Origin: Onchidella celtica
Lineage: Eukaryota > Mollusca > Gastropoda > Systellommatophora > Onchidiidae
Direction of reading: 5' to 3'
NCBI GenBank assembly: GCA_963931925.1
Contig: OZ007569.1
Span: forward strand, 65,797,980 to 65,861,979
Length of the DNA: 64,000 nucleotides
Every line of letters begins with the position of its first letter. Position 1 is the first letter of the stretch. This document shows positions 28,601 to 43,600 of this stretch, piece by piece. The notes beneath the pieces are model-generated. The model did no database searches and was not told the origin of the DNA. It saw only the letters and a program-made list of their open reading frames with translations. Both the position numbers and the translations under genes were made by a program.

Positions 28601-31600
28601 CTAGAGGAGAAAGTGTCCAGACATATCATGAACATTGCACAGGATCAATGCTAACATATTTCTAAGTAAACTTTGCATTAGACCAGTGATCAGTTCTCGT
28701 CGAGACAAGAAAAATTAGGATGGCACAAACTGTGTGAATAATTTTTGCCATCATGGTTATTGTTGCGTTTGTATAAAGGGAACTCGGTGATATTGTTGAA
28801 GTAGTGTGATCGTGTGTTCCCATACTCTGTGTTGTTGAACTAGCATAGTCACCATGTCACTAGTAATTCTTTTTGTGTGAGTATTTAAGTTGGAACTAAA
28901 AGTTTGCCATTGCCCTTTTCAGAACAAGATGAGCGAGCTACGCCAGCCATCTGATGATGTTTTTGAATACCCCTCATCAAACATGGTAAAGTGAAGGAGT
29001 GAAATGTGATTTATGCATTGCTTGTGAAATGAATGTCCCTATTTTTTACCTATTTTCTCTTGTGTTTTGTTACATTTTGTTAACTCAAATCATCTGTTAT
29101 CAATTTTCATGTAACTGTTCTCCTTTGTAGGAGGTGGATCACGATTTGGTAAACAGTGGATGATGCTGAAGTCGATGTCCAAATGACCTAACAAAAAGAT
29201 GGACTAGCATGAAAAATTGACTGCAGTAATTGCTCAGTTACCCCCCTCCCCCTTCTGGGGTGGCGGCGCAACAGTGTTGTCAAATTTTTTTGCTGCACCA
29301 CTTTCTGCTCTTTGTTTGTCTATTGACTTCACCAATCAGTGCTATTTTTTGTTTTAATGACAACATTTTGGGTTTTTACTAGTCACAAGCAAGTTTGCAA
29401 TTTAATGCTTCTGACATGGCCTTGGTAGGAAGACCCAGACCTATGCGAATACATTCTTAGCACAATTTACAAGTTGCTCATGCAACTAAACTGAATGAGC
29501 AAAGACAGAATTGTAATTCAAATCTGAACCTAGACCTACGGTATCTGTATACTAATTAGCCCACATTACATTCACGACCTCACGATGGCGTCTCCAACCC
29601 ATACCTTTCTATCTCTGTGGTCAAGAACACCGCCATTATCACAGCCGGCTAGCATATATTGGTGGTGTCATCCCACCCCCTCCCCCTGCTTTCACCTACC
29701 TGAGCCTATGAACTATACTGTATCACAACGGGTCAAACAAAGGGAGGGACAGTTAACCCTTCCCGTTTTTTCCCCTGACATCCAGTTGCATCACATTGAT
29801 AACTTGCGTGTTTTTAATGACGAATGTTACCCGCTCACGTGCTGTATCACAACAGGTCAAACAAAGGGGAGACTGGCATGCCACATTATGCCACACCCAC
29901 TCACCTCTCCTTTGTAACTAAGCCAACAACACCCTATGGTTAAGTTTGAAGGAAATGCACAGGGATAACACTGTGTTAGGTCTGCATTGGGTACAAGGGG
30001 AAAGAGCATGTTTAAGTGTATATAGTCAGTTGGGCCGCAGGGTGTGGGGGTGCTGTGGATGTGACTGGAACATGAGTTACACGGTTATACAGTGGAACTT
30101 GGTTATAACGAGATGTAGTGTTCTGCCAAAAATGTCTCGTTATACCCGAGGTCTTGCTATTCCAGGAAAGAGGACAAAGGCAAGGCAAGGGATAAAAATA
30201 CCCCCTCCCCCTTTTCTTTATGGTCACCTTCCTTGTTAACATGTCCTGTACATCAATGAAATATCAAGTTGACCGACAGATCTCAGCCTTCATATCGATA
30301 CTGGTTTTTTGTAGTTTTTTTTTGCTGGTGGTAGCAATTGCTGGCTGTAGCCGTGTTTTGATCGAATTATGAGACAAGATCAGAGTCAGATGCAAAAAAT
30401 TTTCCAGTGATTTCCCGTGCTGTATCCTTCAATGAAAGTGAACAGATTGGCCAGGTGATAGCGATTCAGGGAGTGTAGGCATGTGGTGAAATAAGCCCAG
30501 TGTAGACAAAGAGCATATGGTGTGCGGAAGAGATTAGTAAAGATCAGTGATGTGCTGCATGTAATAACTATCGCACATCACAGGTAGTGACCAGACAGTG
30601 CACATTTCTGACCAAACATACACGGTTGTAGTCTACATGGCCTGCCTCACAGTTTGCCTCAGTGTGTGATGAGTCATCACTTTGAAATGACTGCAATTAG
30701 TGTGCTGTCATAGCATGTGGTCTGTAGGGAGAGAAAGCATGCTAGGTCTGAGCGAGAGATGGCCTGGTGGAGAACAATTGGCAAGGCGGTTGTGGTGGGC
30801 GTGTGGTAACTAAGAACAATATATCGAATTGTCTGACACTCAACATGTTGTTCTGCAGCAAGCCCCCACAATTTGCCGTACACACACAAAATTAATTCTC
30901 TCGCTGTAGCAGGTGTTTTGATTATCGATTGTTGTTATTTAGGTATTTTATTATAAAGTTTATTTAGCAGAGAAAACGGGGATTTAAAACATTGTTGCTG
31001 TCGGCGAGTTTGAGTTTGAGTCTGAGTTTGGGCCTTACGGTGCGGCGCCATGATAACGGCTATTTTGTGCCCTCCACAGTCTATTTGGGAACACTTTATT
31101 TATGTTTTGTATTCAGAGCTGTTAAGTTTAACATAGAATTAAATACGTTCATATAATTTTAACTAATCGGTAAAATTCTAAAAAGTTGTTTTGTATAGAT
31201 CTGGAAAATTTTTGTAAACGAGTATAACAGTTATTAAATCAAGTTGTAGATCATAGCCTTTCTCAGGAGGGACAGGCTGCGTTGCAGGTCCACATCAGAA
31301 AATAATTCTTTGATGGATCCGCAGGCATTATGCCTTCTTCGGATATGCATGAAGTCTACACATTCAATCAAAATATGTTTTATTGATAGTTGGCAACTGC
31401 ATGCCACACATTCAGGGGGGATCTTCCCCCCCGAAGTAAAAAAACGGTGTGTGAGGTGGGTATGAACCAGACGGAGTCGACTAAGGACGATTTCATTTCT
31501 CCGATTTTGTTGAGAGGCATGGGTCCACTGTCCAAGTTGATCTTGGATAAAGTTGTAGTTTATTTGATGTTTGTTCATCCCATCTTTCTTGCCATCTCCA

Positions 31601-34600
31601 TTTAATGAAGTTCTTAATAGCGGATTTAAAGACAGGGTGTGGTATCTTTAGTTGTTGTGGTGGAGTTTCAATTTTTCTTTGGCCAACAGAAAACAATATT
31701 ATTCTATATTTCCTGTTGGGACAGTGTATGTAGTGGTTGTAACAGATTATTGATTTCTTAGGTCTTCATGTTTGGGTTTTTTAAAGCCTGGAGGCAGGAC
31801 AGCGAATCAGAAAAAAATAATGAAGCTTCCTGGTTGGGAATCAGATATAACATTAAGGCCAAGATTGCTTGAATTCCATCAGTAAAGACAGAGGCTTTGG
31901 GGTTGAGGCTGAGGCATTCGGTTTTGCCATTTGCACTTGAGAATGAGGCAGCTCCTACTGAATCATGGTCCTTGGAGACGTCTGTGTAGAAAGGCCTGTG
32001 ATCAGGGTATTTACAGCTGTCGGCGAGGTTTCGTTATTAGCAGTGTAGTTAAACATGATGTGGTCCACTGTATTTTCACTTGCGTTATTAAGAATGGACC
32101 GCTAAAAAACATAGACTAAAGAGTCAACGTCGCTTAACTTGATGGCAAGCAGTTTTTTATTGACTGAAAAAGGTGCTCGGGACAGGACTGTTAAAAATAT
32201 CAACCTAGATGAAAATTAAGTGATGTTAACTTACATGGAGTTGATTGTATATTTTATAATTTCTGTTTTTAGCATGTGATGCACTTTTCACTCCTTAATT
32301 TGGATCATTGAATTCACAACTCACAGGGAGGGGCCAACCTGGATATCACAGACAGTTCCATAGGGTCTCCTAATACCAGCATGGAACAACATTTTTACAC
32401 ATTGCCATCCCCAACCAAGGTAGTAAATTCAGTCTGATGTTGATATGCATACACAACTGAAACTCACTGTTGAAGATATATCAATACTGGTAGAAATCTT
32501 AAGTCTATCAGTCTGGATAATTTATAAACGGGCAGTTTTTGGGAGAAGCTAATACTTGGCAAGATTTGTATCAAATGTTCTTTGTTTTTATAGATGTGTC
32601 ATATATAATACTGCATTAACATAAGATTATTTCTGTTTGTTTGCAGTCAATTGAAAATGATTCAGAACATTTTTGAAAAAGAAGGGGATGGTAATACTAT
32701 ATGAACCCTATAATGCTAGGCCGGTTTTATTTTTTCTTCAATTTTGTTAATTTGGCCACAGATTTGGTCGACTACAGGTATTTATAATTAGTATAATCCG
32801 AGATACAGGATACCGAGACGGATCAATTCATCATATTCTGTCCATTGTCTTGCATGCATACCATCGATGTCAACAATGCAACAATTCGCATGACATCCCT
32901 TCATAATTGAACGAAAAGGAGTAGTACTCAACGTATTTATACGCCTGCAAGTTGTGGACATATATAGTGGGAGAAGGAATGGTTCGTCTCGGTATTCTGT
33001 GTCTCAGGTATTATGGTCTGCTAGCATTAGGTGCAATAATTATTATTATGCCTAGTATAAATTTTTAACTTTGGCATTCATTTCAGAATAACCTAAAATC
33101 TGGTGTAAAAGCCTCATCTGAAATGGATCTTGACCAGATTTCCCAGAATGGACATGATGCTGGGCCAAGGCGGAGAAGTCCTGGGAAGATGATGAACCGT
33201 ACAGACTCGTAAGCTGCCAGTTTATTCATTACCTATGATTTAAATAAGTCGTTATATACAGAATGATTAATTCCAATGTAATACTAGGGGAATAGCTGAA
33301 TAAGAGTGTCTTGTGGTATGTTTTTCATCAAGGTCAACTGGGAGAAAATGACTGACTACAGTCGAGCACACAAAACTCGAACACACCTAAGTCGAAATCA
33401 CGGATCCCACGAACAAAGATCTAGATCCCGAATTTATTTCTCAATATTCTTTGTACAGTGGAACCCGCGAGAAGTCAACTCACTTGAAGTAAATTCCCGG
33501 TTAAAGTCAACTCTTCTTCTTGGTCCCGTTTTTTCCCTTATTATTTCTTTGTATTTCATTTCGGATGATGTCAACAGCGTCGGTACCGCAGTTTGCTTAA
33601 AATCAACACCATCAGCCAACTCGGGTTGGCTGACCACATACTTTTCCCCCTGCAGCAGCCTACTACTAGTACTACTAAGCCACTACATGCACTGCTGGTC
33701 AGACCTAGTGTGCCGCTGCAGGTAGTGAGAGGTAGAGAGGGTGTGTATTGTACCGTGTAATGTGTGTAGGCTACAGCACTAACAAAGACATTCTATACAT
33801 GAGGTCTCTGGTAAAAACACGTGCCGCAAACTTTGCTTCGCACGCGTTGTGAGCCACGGATGGTTCTCGGTGTTGCGCAGGTCTAGTGTCTGCCTCTCTT
33901 CGCTCGCTCGCCCGCCCGCCCCGCATTAGGTCAACTTCCCCACCCCCAAAATCTTCCCATTCACTCAACTGCGCTTACACCAATACAGTGAGAAGACGCT
34001 GTTCAAAATTCAACCAAACTCGCCTTTTATAAGACAGTAGGCCTGCCTGAACAAAATGTCTAACTCTAAGAAGTACAACATTCTAAATTTGGGCACGAAG
34101 CTGAAACTTCTCAAAGACAATTATCTGTCACCAACGGGTTATCTCCGATGTCCTTTGACAAGGGACGTAACTCAATGAATACACAATACAAAATTTGTAC
34201 CTCAGGGATTATATCCCCTGAATACGGTTAATGTCAACCTCGGTTGAAATCAACACTTTTTTTTGGTCCCAAGGTGTTGACTTTAAGCAAGTTCCACTGT
34301 AGTTATTTTGAACCAGTTTTTCCTGCTGTGAGTGTGATCCAAGTAGCGTAGAAGTAGAAAAGAAAAAAAACGAACGCCAGAAACTTCATTCGGTTAGCCG
34401 AGCATGGCGTTGTGGTGGCAGGATAATGAGTATAGTCGCCACCTCCCTCTTCCCCCAGTAAAAACGGCCTCTAAAATATCTGAGATGACCGATTCGGGTA
34501 GGAAATAACCTTTTTTTTATTCAGTTTGTCCCATGCTCATACCCCAATAGAAAAAAAAGAAAGGAATCGCTGCCGTACGAATGGGAGTAAAGCCAAACGG

Positions 34601-37600
34601 AGAAAAATGGTGAGTTGTGTTCACCCTTTACCTTATTTTATCACTGTTGGGCTTGACTTGGAAACGGTCCTTACCAAAGCACTCCCTGAAGGGAAAAAAA
34701 AAAGCCTTCGGGCACAAGGTCACTTTGCCGCAATCGCCACACACGTCAGTTTAATACTTGCTTCTCTTTCAACTGACCACGGTAAGGGGGGGATTAAGGG
34801 AGGTAATTAGTGGCACACATTGTCAGCTGTGTTATTTTCCTTGAATATACAATAATAATACCTCGTGATTAATGCTTCACATATTCCTCAAAATTCGGCA
34901 AACTCAAACTAGATGAAGCCACCCCAAAGAATTCGAGTTTTCCATGCTCGACTGTATGTTGTTAGCTTTTGTCTTAATTAGAGAGATATTCTATTGCTCT
35001 GATTAAAGCGCTTTCAGTACATGTATATTCTATGAGGTTGAAACAAATCTCCTGCCAAAGTCAACAAGAAGGCTGTCCTTAGAAAACAAATATAATGGAA
35101 ACTGAGCCTTAAATCAGTGGAGGAGGGGAGAAGAGAATGTAATGATACATGTAGTTAAAACAAATTAAAAACCTGTTTTAAAAAATAATTTGTTCGTTGA
35201 TTCTGTCTTTGAAATTTCCCCAACTTAGGGACAAAAAAGGTGCAGACCTCTTGGAAAAAGGTTCATGCCTTAAATGGCTTGAAAATACAGGAAATTCTTT
35301 ATTATGAGCCTTCTGTTGAACAATAAAACCTATTGCATCTCACCCCAAGTACTTTATCCAAATATTATTGTGGTCACTTACAATTTATACAAAATGATGT
35401 TTGCTATTGCATACTAAAGTAAACATACACATGTTCAAAATGACGCGATTGATCTGACTGCCGAGGTAAGCAGCAACAGACGAGCGAGCTGATGACTGCC
35501 TACCAGCTATCAACTCACTGGTTGTTACATGGATGAGTTCACTCAGTGTGGAATGAGGGTTAAGAATGAAGCTGTGTTGTGTGTTTGATATTTTTCCGAA
35601 TTCATCAATGTGTATGCAATTCAAATGTGTGTTTTTTTTGTCATCAGATCAAACTCTGTCAATGTCATGCAAAGGATAGGGGACCATGCATCTGTTCGTA
35701 AGTTGATCTAATTATATTCTATTTGCTGCTAGTGTTGGAAATGATACCAGTTTTTACATGAGCATGGCATAACATTTTTGCTTTTATTAACAAGGGTGCC
35801 TTGACTAAAAGTAACAAAATTATACATCTTCATTGGGTGTTGAGGTTGGAAAGGAAATAATAAAAGTAATAAGGCCAGCATCAGGAACCATTTTGAACAT
35901 GTTTTATTTAAAATCACTCACAAGTGTTGTTACCTTTGCTCTTTTTTAAATGATCCCCTCAAAGCGCATTCAGGCCAGAAAATTGGTCCAGGTAAGGCTA
36001 TTTTGCATTGTGGCGAACCTGGAATGACTTGGTAAATGTTTTAGAGTAGATCCTTGGTGGAAGTGACTTCAGTTTCACCTTGTTCAGGTGTTCTCACCCT
36101 TTGCTGTCCCATTTAATTGTTAACAAATTGGATGTGGAAATTTTGAATGTCCTCCTCTAGGTGGGTCAACTTAACCTCTTTACTCATCCTTTAGTATCAG
36201 AGTGATGACAATGTTTCCTGTTATTTCATTTTACATTTTATATAACAAAAAAAAAGTAAACCCATTTTCTTTTCAAAATTATGTTCTTAGTCTAACACAG
36301 CAGAAGATACATTTTTTTTCAACATGTGCAGAATGCTTGATTTTATTTACCATAGATCCAATATAAAGTTTTGCATTTCTAATATTTGGACAGCAAGAGT
36401 GGTTTTAATTGCTTTGGGACCCTTATGATCTCATTATATGCCAGAGTGTCAAGACAACAATATAACTGAGGATAAGGTTCGAGAGAAAAGGAACAGCAGA
36501 CCTTACTGACCAGTTAATTTCTCCCACTTTATTTAGCAAAGGGATCAGCAACCAGCAGCATGCATCAGTGGCTCTTTCCTTTTCTTGATTGCCTATAAAA
36601 GGAATCTTTAAATAAGAAAAAATACTGTGGTGGAATTGCATGCATAAAGTTGATTTTTATTGAAAATTTCAAACATAATGGCTCTTCTTGTCTAAAGGGT
36701 TGCTGACCCCTGATTTAGCATCAGATTTTTTCTTTTAGAACCCATCTCTCGGAGAAATACTTCTGTGTGTCTGATACCCCAAAAATAGCACTGAAAAAAA
36801 TCATAAATTCATTAGCACTTTTACATCAGCAGTCAACAGTTTTATTCATAGCAAAAGCCAGTGCATTGTATTTTTATGTACTCATATGTATGTTGTCAGT
36901 CTTTCTTCTCTATATGTTTGATGTTAGGTGTGTCATTTTATGTAAGATTCAATATCAGAACAATTCTTCTGTACACCTTAGTCTACTAAATAAAAAAAAA
37001 TTGTATTAATATTTTAGTACTAAGGTTTCACAGAAAATGTAAGTATGAATTTTCCAAGTGAACATTCTTTGCAATTTTTGTCAATCAGCACACATATATT
37101 TAGCCTGTAATGTTTGCAGTGAGGACGGGGTTGGTGGTCTACAGATGTCTGTGATGCACCTCTTGAATTTCCAGGGTTGTTTTTTTTTTTGCACAGTTAC
37201 CACAGTTTATGTTGATATTCGAATGGAACTATTGACGGGCGGTTTCAGTATAGAAATAGAATCACAAAAGTGACTGAGCATACAAAGGGCATTGAATATG
37301 CGCATTTCTCAGAGGGAACATGTCTTGCATGTTATTGTGACATTAAAAACTGATTATCACGGCAGTGAAAAGACGTCAGTTCACACCCTGACATGTTGAA
37401 TCAAAGCCTCAGAAAAATTCAGAATCACTTACAAGAAAAAAAAATTTTGGAGGTAAATGACATTATTGTTGATAGATAAAGTGAGGATGTAAATGTCCAG
37501 CATGCTTAAAATCTTATTGATGTTTTTGGTTTGTGTTTTATACAAGTGCACCGTAAATGTTTTCCTGGAGTAATATATTTATTGTGTAAATTTGTGACTA

Positions 37601-40600
37601 CATCATGTGTTTTTTTTTAATGAGGTGGTTTGATTTGAATGTTTGGTCTTGCCTCATCAGGGACTGAACAGAATGTTTTTATGGACATTCTTAAGTTATT
37701 TCACACTGACTCTGTTTCTGTGAGAGAGCAATGGTGCACTGGTCATAAAAATGCATGCATTGATGATGAATAAATGCGCTCCACCACTGAACTCTGTGGA
37801 GCAAGTGCCTGTAGGCAACTGTGACAAGCTCCACTGACTCAACATCAACATCAACTCATGTTTATATGACAAGCATGCCATTGCTCTGATGTGGCAAATT
37901 ACCTTGGTTCTTTACATTCTTCACTTTTTATGTTATCAAATCATATGAAATAGTTCAGCTGGTTAGTTTATACACTTTCAGTTCTGTAACTTTTGTCATA
38001 GTGTAGGCCATATATACAAACTAGTGTGACATGTCATCCTTGTAGATTTTGTATACTTATGATTTTACAATATACAGGTACACTGTGTTTAAGTTCAATG
38101 CAGCACCCACATGTAGAATTTAATCATTTTAATTCTTATGGTAGTTCTGACACTACAATTTCCATATTTTATACATTGGTAAATATATAACTTTAGTGTG
38201 TTATGCTTATTACATGTATGTATTTCACAAATTCTTAAGCTGAACAACTGTATGAAGAGCTTTTTTCATCTCAAAACACTATTTGTCGAGAGTATGTGCC
38301 CTTGCCACTACTGGCATCCAGAGCAGTTTCAGGCATCCAGTTACCTTACTGTTGGGTATAGATCACAAACCCTCCCCCCCCCCCCCCCTTTTTTTTTTTC
38401 TGTCCAAAAACTTGTAACTTGGAAACTGTATCTTTGATAATCTTCTTCTTTGGTGCTTTTTTCCCACTTGGGCTTGATAAGCCAAACCGTTTTCCAGCCA
38501 TAACAATTTTGTGAGATCTTGACACCAAAACCAATTACAAGTGTGTATTTCTGCCGCTATGCTGATGAAAAGAAATGAAGTGGATATTCTCCACAAGCAT
38601 TTGAGAATTCTTACACTTCATTTGACAGTTTATTACTTTTGCTCAGTAAGTGTTTCCTTGATGAGAGAAAACAAACTTACCGTTAACTCTTGTCCCGCAT
38701 TGAGTGACCTCCTCCACATGACGCCCTGTTCGGGGATAGCCAGTGGCCAGTCAGCCGATCGTTTGCATGTTGCTGATAACCTCTGCAGTCGGGTCAATCA
38801 GGTCTTTTTGAATACATGTATGGTGTTTACTTTAGGACACAATAATGACAATAATGGTGGATAAATCGTAAGTGACCCCAATGATATTTGGATAAAGTAC
38901 TTGTGATGAGATGCAATAAGTTCTGTTGTTAAATAGAAGGCCCATAATGAAGAATTTTGTTCATTTACCTGCCGTTTAACACACATTTTATCCTTTTTCC
39001 CAAGAGCTCTGCCCCTTTTTTCTTTGTTCCTAAGTTGGGCCATTCAGGTGAACGAATCATTTTTTAAGCCAGGGACTTAATGTACTATCTACATACACCA
39101 TGACATTGCCTTCTCCCTCCTCTACTATGTGAAGGTTCAACTTCTATGATGTTAATTTTCTTAGCACACTTTTAGCAAGAGATTTTACTTCCACCTCATA
39201 GAGTACATACATATACAGAAAAGCGGCTTAATCAAAGAAACACAATATCACTCTAATTACTACATCAAAATAAAGACAACGACCAGCAACAAAGTCGGTC
39301 ATTTTCTCCCAGTTTTCCCTGATGAAAAACCTACCGACAGACACCCTTATACAGCATTTCCCCTAGTATTACATCAGAATTCATTATTAGAGACATAGAA
39401 CGGCTTCTCAAATACGCAGATGGCCCCCTTCTTCTCATTTCACATGTAGACGACAAACAGCATCAAGGTCAAAACTTTCCCAAAGATTTTGCCCAGTTCA
39501 AACTTCAGACCACCAGTATCAATACATGAGTATGACGAATAGTTACTAATAGTTGCTTTGTAATAAACATAAACGGTCTACCATTTTGTGAGACATAGTA
39601 GAGGTGACAGGATAGATAAACAAGTGAAACTAGTGTGAAAAAAACTAACTGATAGGCTCAGCAACCAAAAAAACAAAACAAAAGAGGAGGATTATTGCTG
39701 TACAATAAATTGGCCTCCCGGAGGACCTGGTTTGCAAACTGTGGACACAATAGTGGCCTCATGAGCCTCGCGCCAGGAGGTCAATATAGTGGCCTCCCGC
39801 AGGACGAAGGTTAATATATTACAATTATTTTTCTGGCTCTATGACAGCAGTAATGGTTACATGTCATCAATTATATCAGATATTTTATCCATGCTTAATT
39901 CATAGCCTTAAGTTATTAGCTTTGAAATACATTTGTTTCATCTGCAGGAAAGTGATTAATTCTCCTTCCCCAGGCATTCAGTATTAGAGTCTAAGTGTAG
40001 ATTTCCATGACAGTCTGTCACATTTAATTTCTCAAGTTTTATGCACAATTTTTCGGTATAAAGCATTGGTACTTGCATCTTATTTTAATTACATAGCACT
40101 AAAAAGACAATGTACAAGGTGAAGGCATGTTGTTATAGTATTTAGTACCTAACTGAGTGTTTCACAAGATTTTTCCAATGTTTATCAGTGATATCAATTT
40201 CATTTGGCAAAAGTTTGATATTATAGGACAATAAATGGATTAAACATTAAATTTGTGTAAAAGTAAAGGTGTCCCAAACTTGTAATTTTTGGATCATCAT
40301 CTTTTGACCATTACTTTAATACAGTCCAATCCACCTATCTCAACACGGCTTTTATCGACATTTTTGGTAACTCGACACAATTTTGAAGTCCCAACCTGTT
40401 CTTTCTTTAATGCTACTAAATATTTCCCTGTAACTCAACGTGTTATTCCATTCTTTCCTCTTATATCGACACATTTCTCCCCGACCAGAGCACAAGTACA
40501 CTAGATCTACAACTGTGCTACTGAAAATGCCCATGCTATTCCCCACATATAAGAACTCTTTATTTCTTTTTGCGGTGCTGGCGGGTAGGAGAGGGGGATG

Positions 40601-43600
40601 TATGGACACAATATGACCCTTGGTTTCAATAACGCGAGTGTGGAGTGCCATGCATAAGCACACGGCAGTAAAAGTACAGAGGATGGAAGACAGTGGGTAT
40701 TTTTTTTTTTAAACAAAACATTCATGCACCGTTGATACTATGGCCTTGGCCTAGATCTCTTGGTTAACTGTTGTACAGTATCATCACTTCTGAAGAAGCA
40801 GTCAGGTCGAGGTTAAAACAACATAGTAAAAAGCTGGGCATTTGATGTATAGTTACAGCATCTCGCCGATATCGGCAAATCTTTGCCACAAAACTGCTCC
40901 ATACAACAATGATATTGGCAGAATGGGTGACAGTATGCCGATAATTAGAAGAAAAAGGGACATAATTGCGTAATTTTTATTGGACACTTTTGCCAAAATA
41001 GTGATGTTTGATCTCCCCCTCCCCCCTTTTTTTGTTCTCTTCCATCACTAATCTGCTATTTCAACTTTCTCTTTACTCGACACAATCCAGACAGTCCCAT
41101 AGATGTCGAGATATTAGGATTGCACTGTATTTGATCATAATGAAGTCATCATTCCATCAGCTGATACATTCACTTTTTGCTGTGAAAGATGAAATGTTTG
41201 TTCATTTGCATTCCAGACAGCTCAGCTTCAGTGGGAGAGAAGTTTTATAGTGTTACAGGCTGTGTGTTGCGTGTCCGTGGTGACTTCCCTCCAGCAGCTA
41301 CCGATGTCTACTGTAAAGTGAAACTTGAAATGTAAGCTGACACAAATGTTCATTACAGCATAGTCTGTTTTTCTTCCATAGTTATTTTGTACTGATACAT
41401 CTGCTACTTTAATCAATTTTTCAACTGAAATTTATGTTTCAAAATAATATTGTACATGTATATTGTGACGTGGGATTGAGACTCCTGTGACCAGCATTGT
41501 TTTTTTTAGCCTGGGTTTTTCCATTTCTTAGCCACTATACCAGAATCGCTGCGCAAATCTACACCACGTACATTGTTAAACAAATTAAGTGTACATTTCA
41601 TCTGAATGCATTTAGTATTAAATGTTGGGGATTATTTGTCCATATTTGAAAAACTGGGAAAGAATTTCAGAAAAACTACATGTAGTAGCAAAGTAAAAGC
41701 AGTAACTGATCAAAAAGTCATTATTGATTTTTTTATAAAATATATACATGACGAATATTACTTCATTTTCCTCAGACCTGGAAACCGTCTCTCCCTTTTT
41801 CATAACTCCAGAATTATCGCCAAATCTAAAGCTGTTTCTCTGGTTGATGGCATCCCAGATTTAAACACCAAATTTGAGGTATTGATATATAATTGATTTT
41901 TAAAAAAATATCTTCTCACCTCCATCTGACGTGTGTCTTCCATCCAACATTACACATATATAGCAGCCGAATCCATACTTCAGACAACTCCAGTGTGGGA
42001 ATGCATGTTGTGATTTGAATTTTTTTTTTTACAAAAATGCTGTGGCAGTCCTATTATTAACATACACATCTTGTATCACAGTCATTTAATGTTGAATAAT
42101 GGCATAAATGTACACTTACATTTATTCTGATGTCCACCTGGCAAAATTAGTACTTGTTGTGCCAATTGTTTTTCGACTGCTGGGTCAGCAACTAAGTAAG
42201 TAAATTGAAACTGATCGAAATCCTAATCCTATCTGTGTTTATGGATAATGCACAGCCAGACTGAAATAAGAGAGACATAGCAATTTCTAAAGCATCCGTG
42301 CTGTTGTGAACAGGATTTCTAACATAAAATTATGTGTGAAAAGAAGAAATGAAGAATTCTAAAATTCTGATACATGCCTTACATTTGCCGTTCTGGAAAA
42401 TAGGGCTTGGAATTTAAGATAATGAGCTCTTTGGAATTGGCTGATTGGCTTTACACATTCAAGATGGAATACAGCTTTTATGCAGAATAATTTTTTTCCC
42501 CTCAAACTTCTGCAAGATTAGCAGTCTGGATCAGATTCCCATAATTATCCAAACCTGAACATGCAAGCTAAATAAACAGCAATGTAAAGACCTAAAGGGC
42601 AAAATAAAAACTGTTGACTAATGTTTCACCATCAATCAGTTAACCCAAATATTTACTTTTGTCACAGTATTTGTGCAGGATTATGGGTGTGAGCTTCTGA
42701 GAGAAATTTGTTTTGCGTAATTAATTAAGTTCTTATAAACTGTGCCAAATGAATGTCCTTCTGGAGTGGACACAAATACCTGTAAGCTCATATTATCTGT
42801 TCTTGTAGACATGGATAAAGTTACAAATTGAAGTGTAAAATATATGTACAGTATACATGTATTTAAATTTAACAAAATCATGTAAAAGCTATGTCTTGCT
42901 TTTAATATGATAATATAACATACATTTCAGGTGGACAGAGGAGCAGGTGTTAACATGGACGCTTTTCTCATTTTTGATCTCAAACATTCCAGGAAAGAAC
43001 ACTTAGCCATGAAAAAAGTTTCCTTGAGGTCACTGTTTGCAGGTATGAAAAGAATATCACTATCACTATCAGTAACATCAGTTCTGTTGATTACAAAATT
43101 AATAGCCATGAGAATATCTCTTTCTGACTCATTTGCGTAGTAAGCAAAAAATGAAGTAGAAGTACAGTGGAACTTTGTTATAAAGAGAGGTCATGTTCCA
43201 TCAAAAATCTCTTGTTGTACCCGAGGTCTCATTATTCCAGGAAAAAGCAAGACGAGGGATTAAAATACTCCACTATTGTTTATGGTTTCCTCCTTTGTTA
43301 TCAGTACTGTTGTTTTTTTTTTTTCATTTATGCTAATGGTATCCATGTTTTGATCAAATTACGAGAGAGTCAAATGCAAAGTTAGAGACAGACAAGTACA
43401 TTTGTTTCTGGCGGTTTCTTGCGCTGTACCATCAAAAGGAACAGGCTGGCCTCAAGTTTGTGACACAGGGAGTGCAGGCATGTGGTCACAAAGCCCGATG
43501 TAGACAAAGAGCACAAGCATGGCAATTAGTGGCAATCGGTGACCGTGCTACATGTAATAATTATCACACTTCACAGGTAGTGACCAAACAGTGCACGTGT

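Larger units (their letters stand above)
35992..41216 (+). other. Intron 24 (5.2 kb)
   Basis: Holds the right arm repeat (38696-39039), a C15/T11 run at 38374-38399, and element beta A (40322-41127). I see no further exon in it; small ones could be missed. Confidence 0.6.

Noticed and set aside
39710-39830. Repeated words around GTGGCCTCC
   Set aside because: Two or three short similar words, too few and uneven to call a repeat array.
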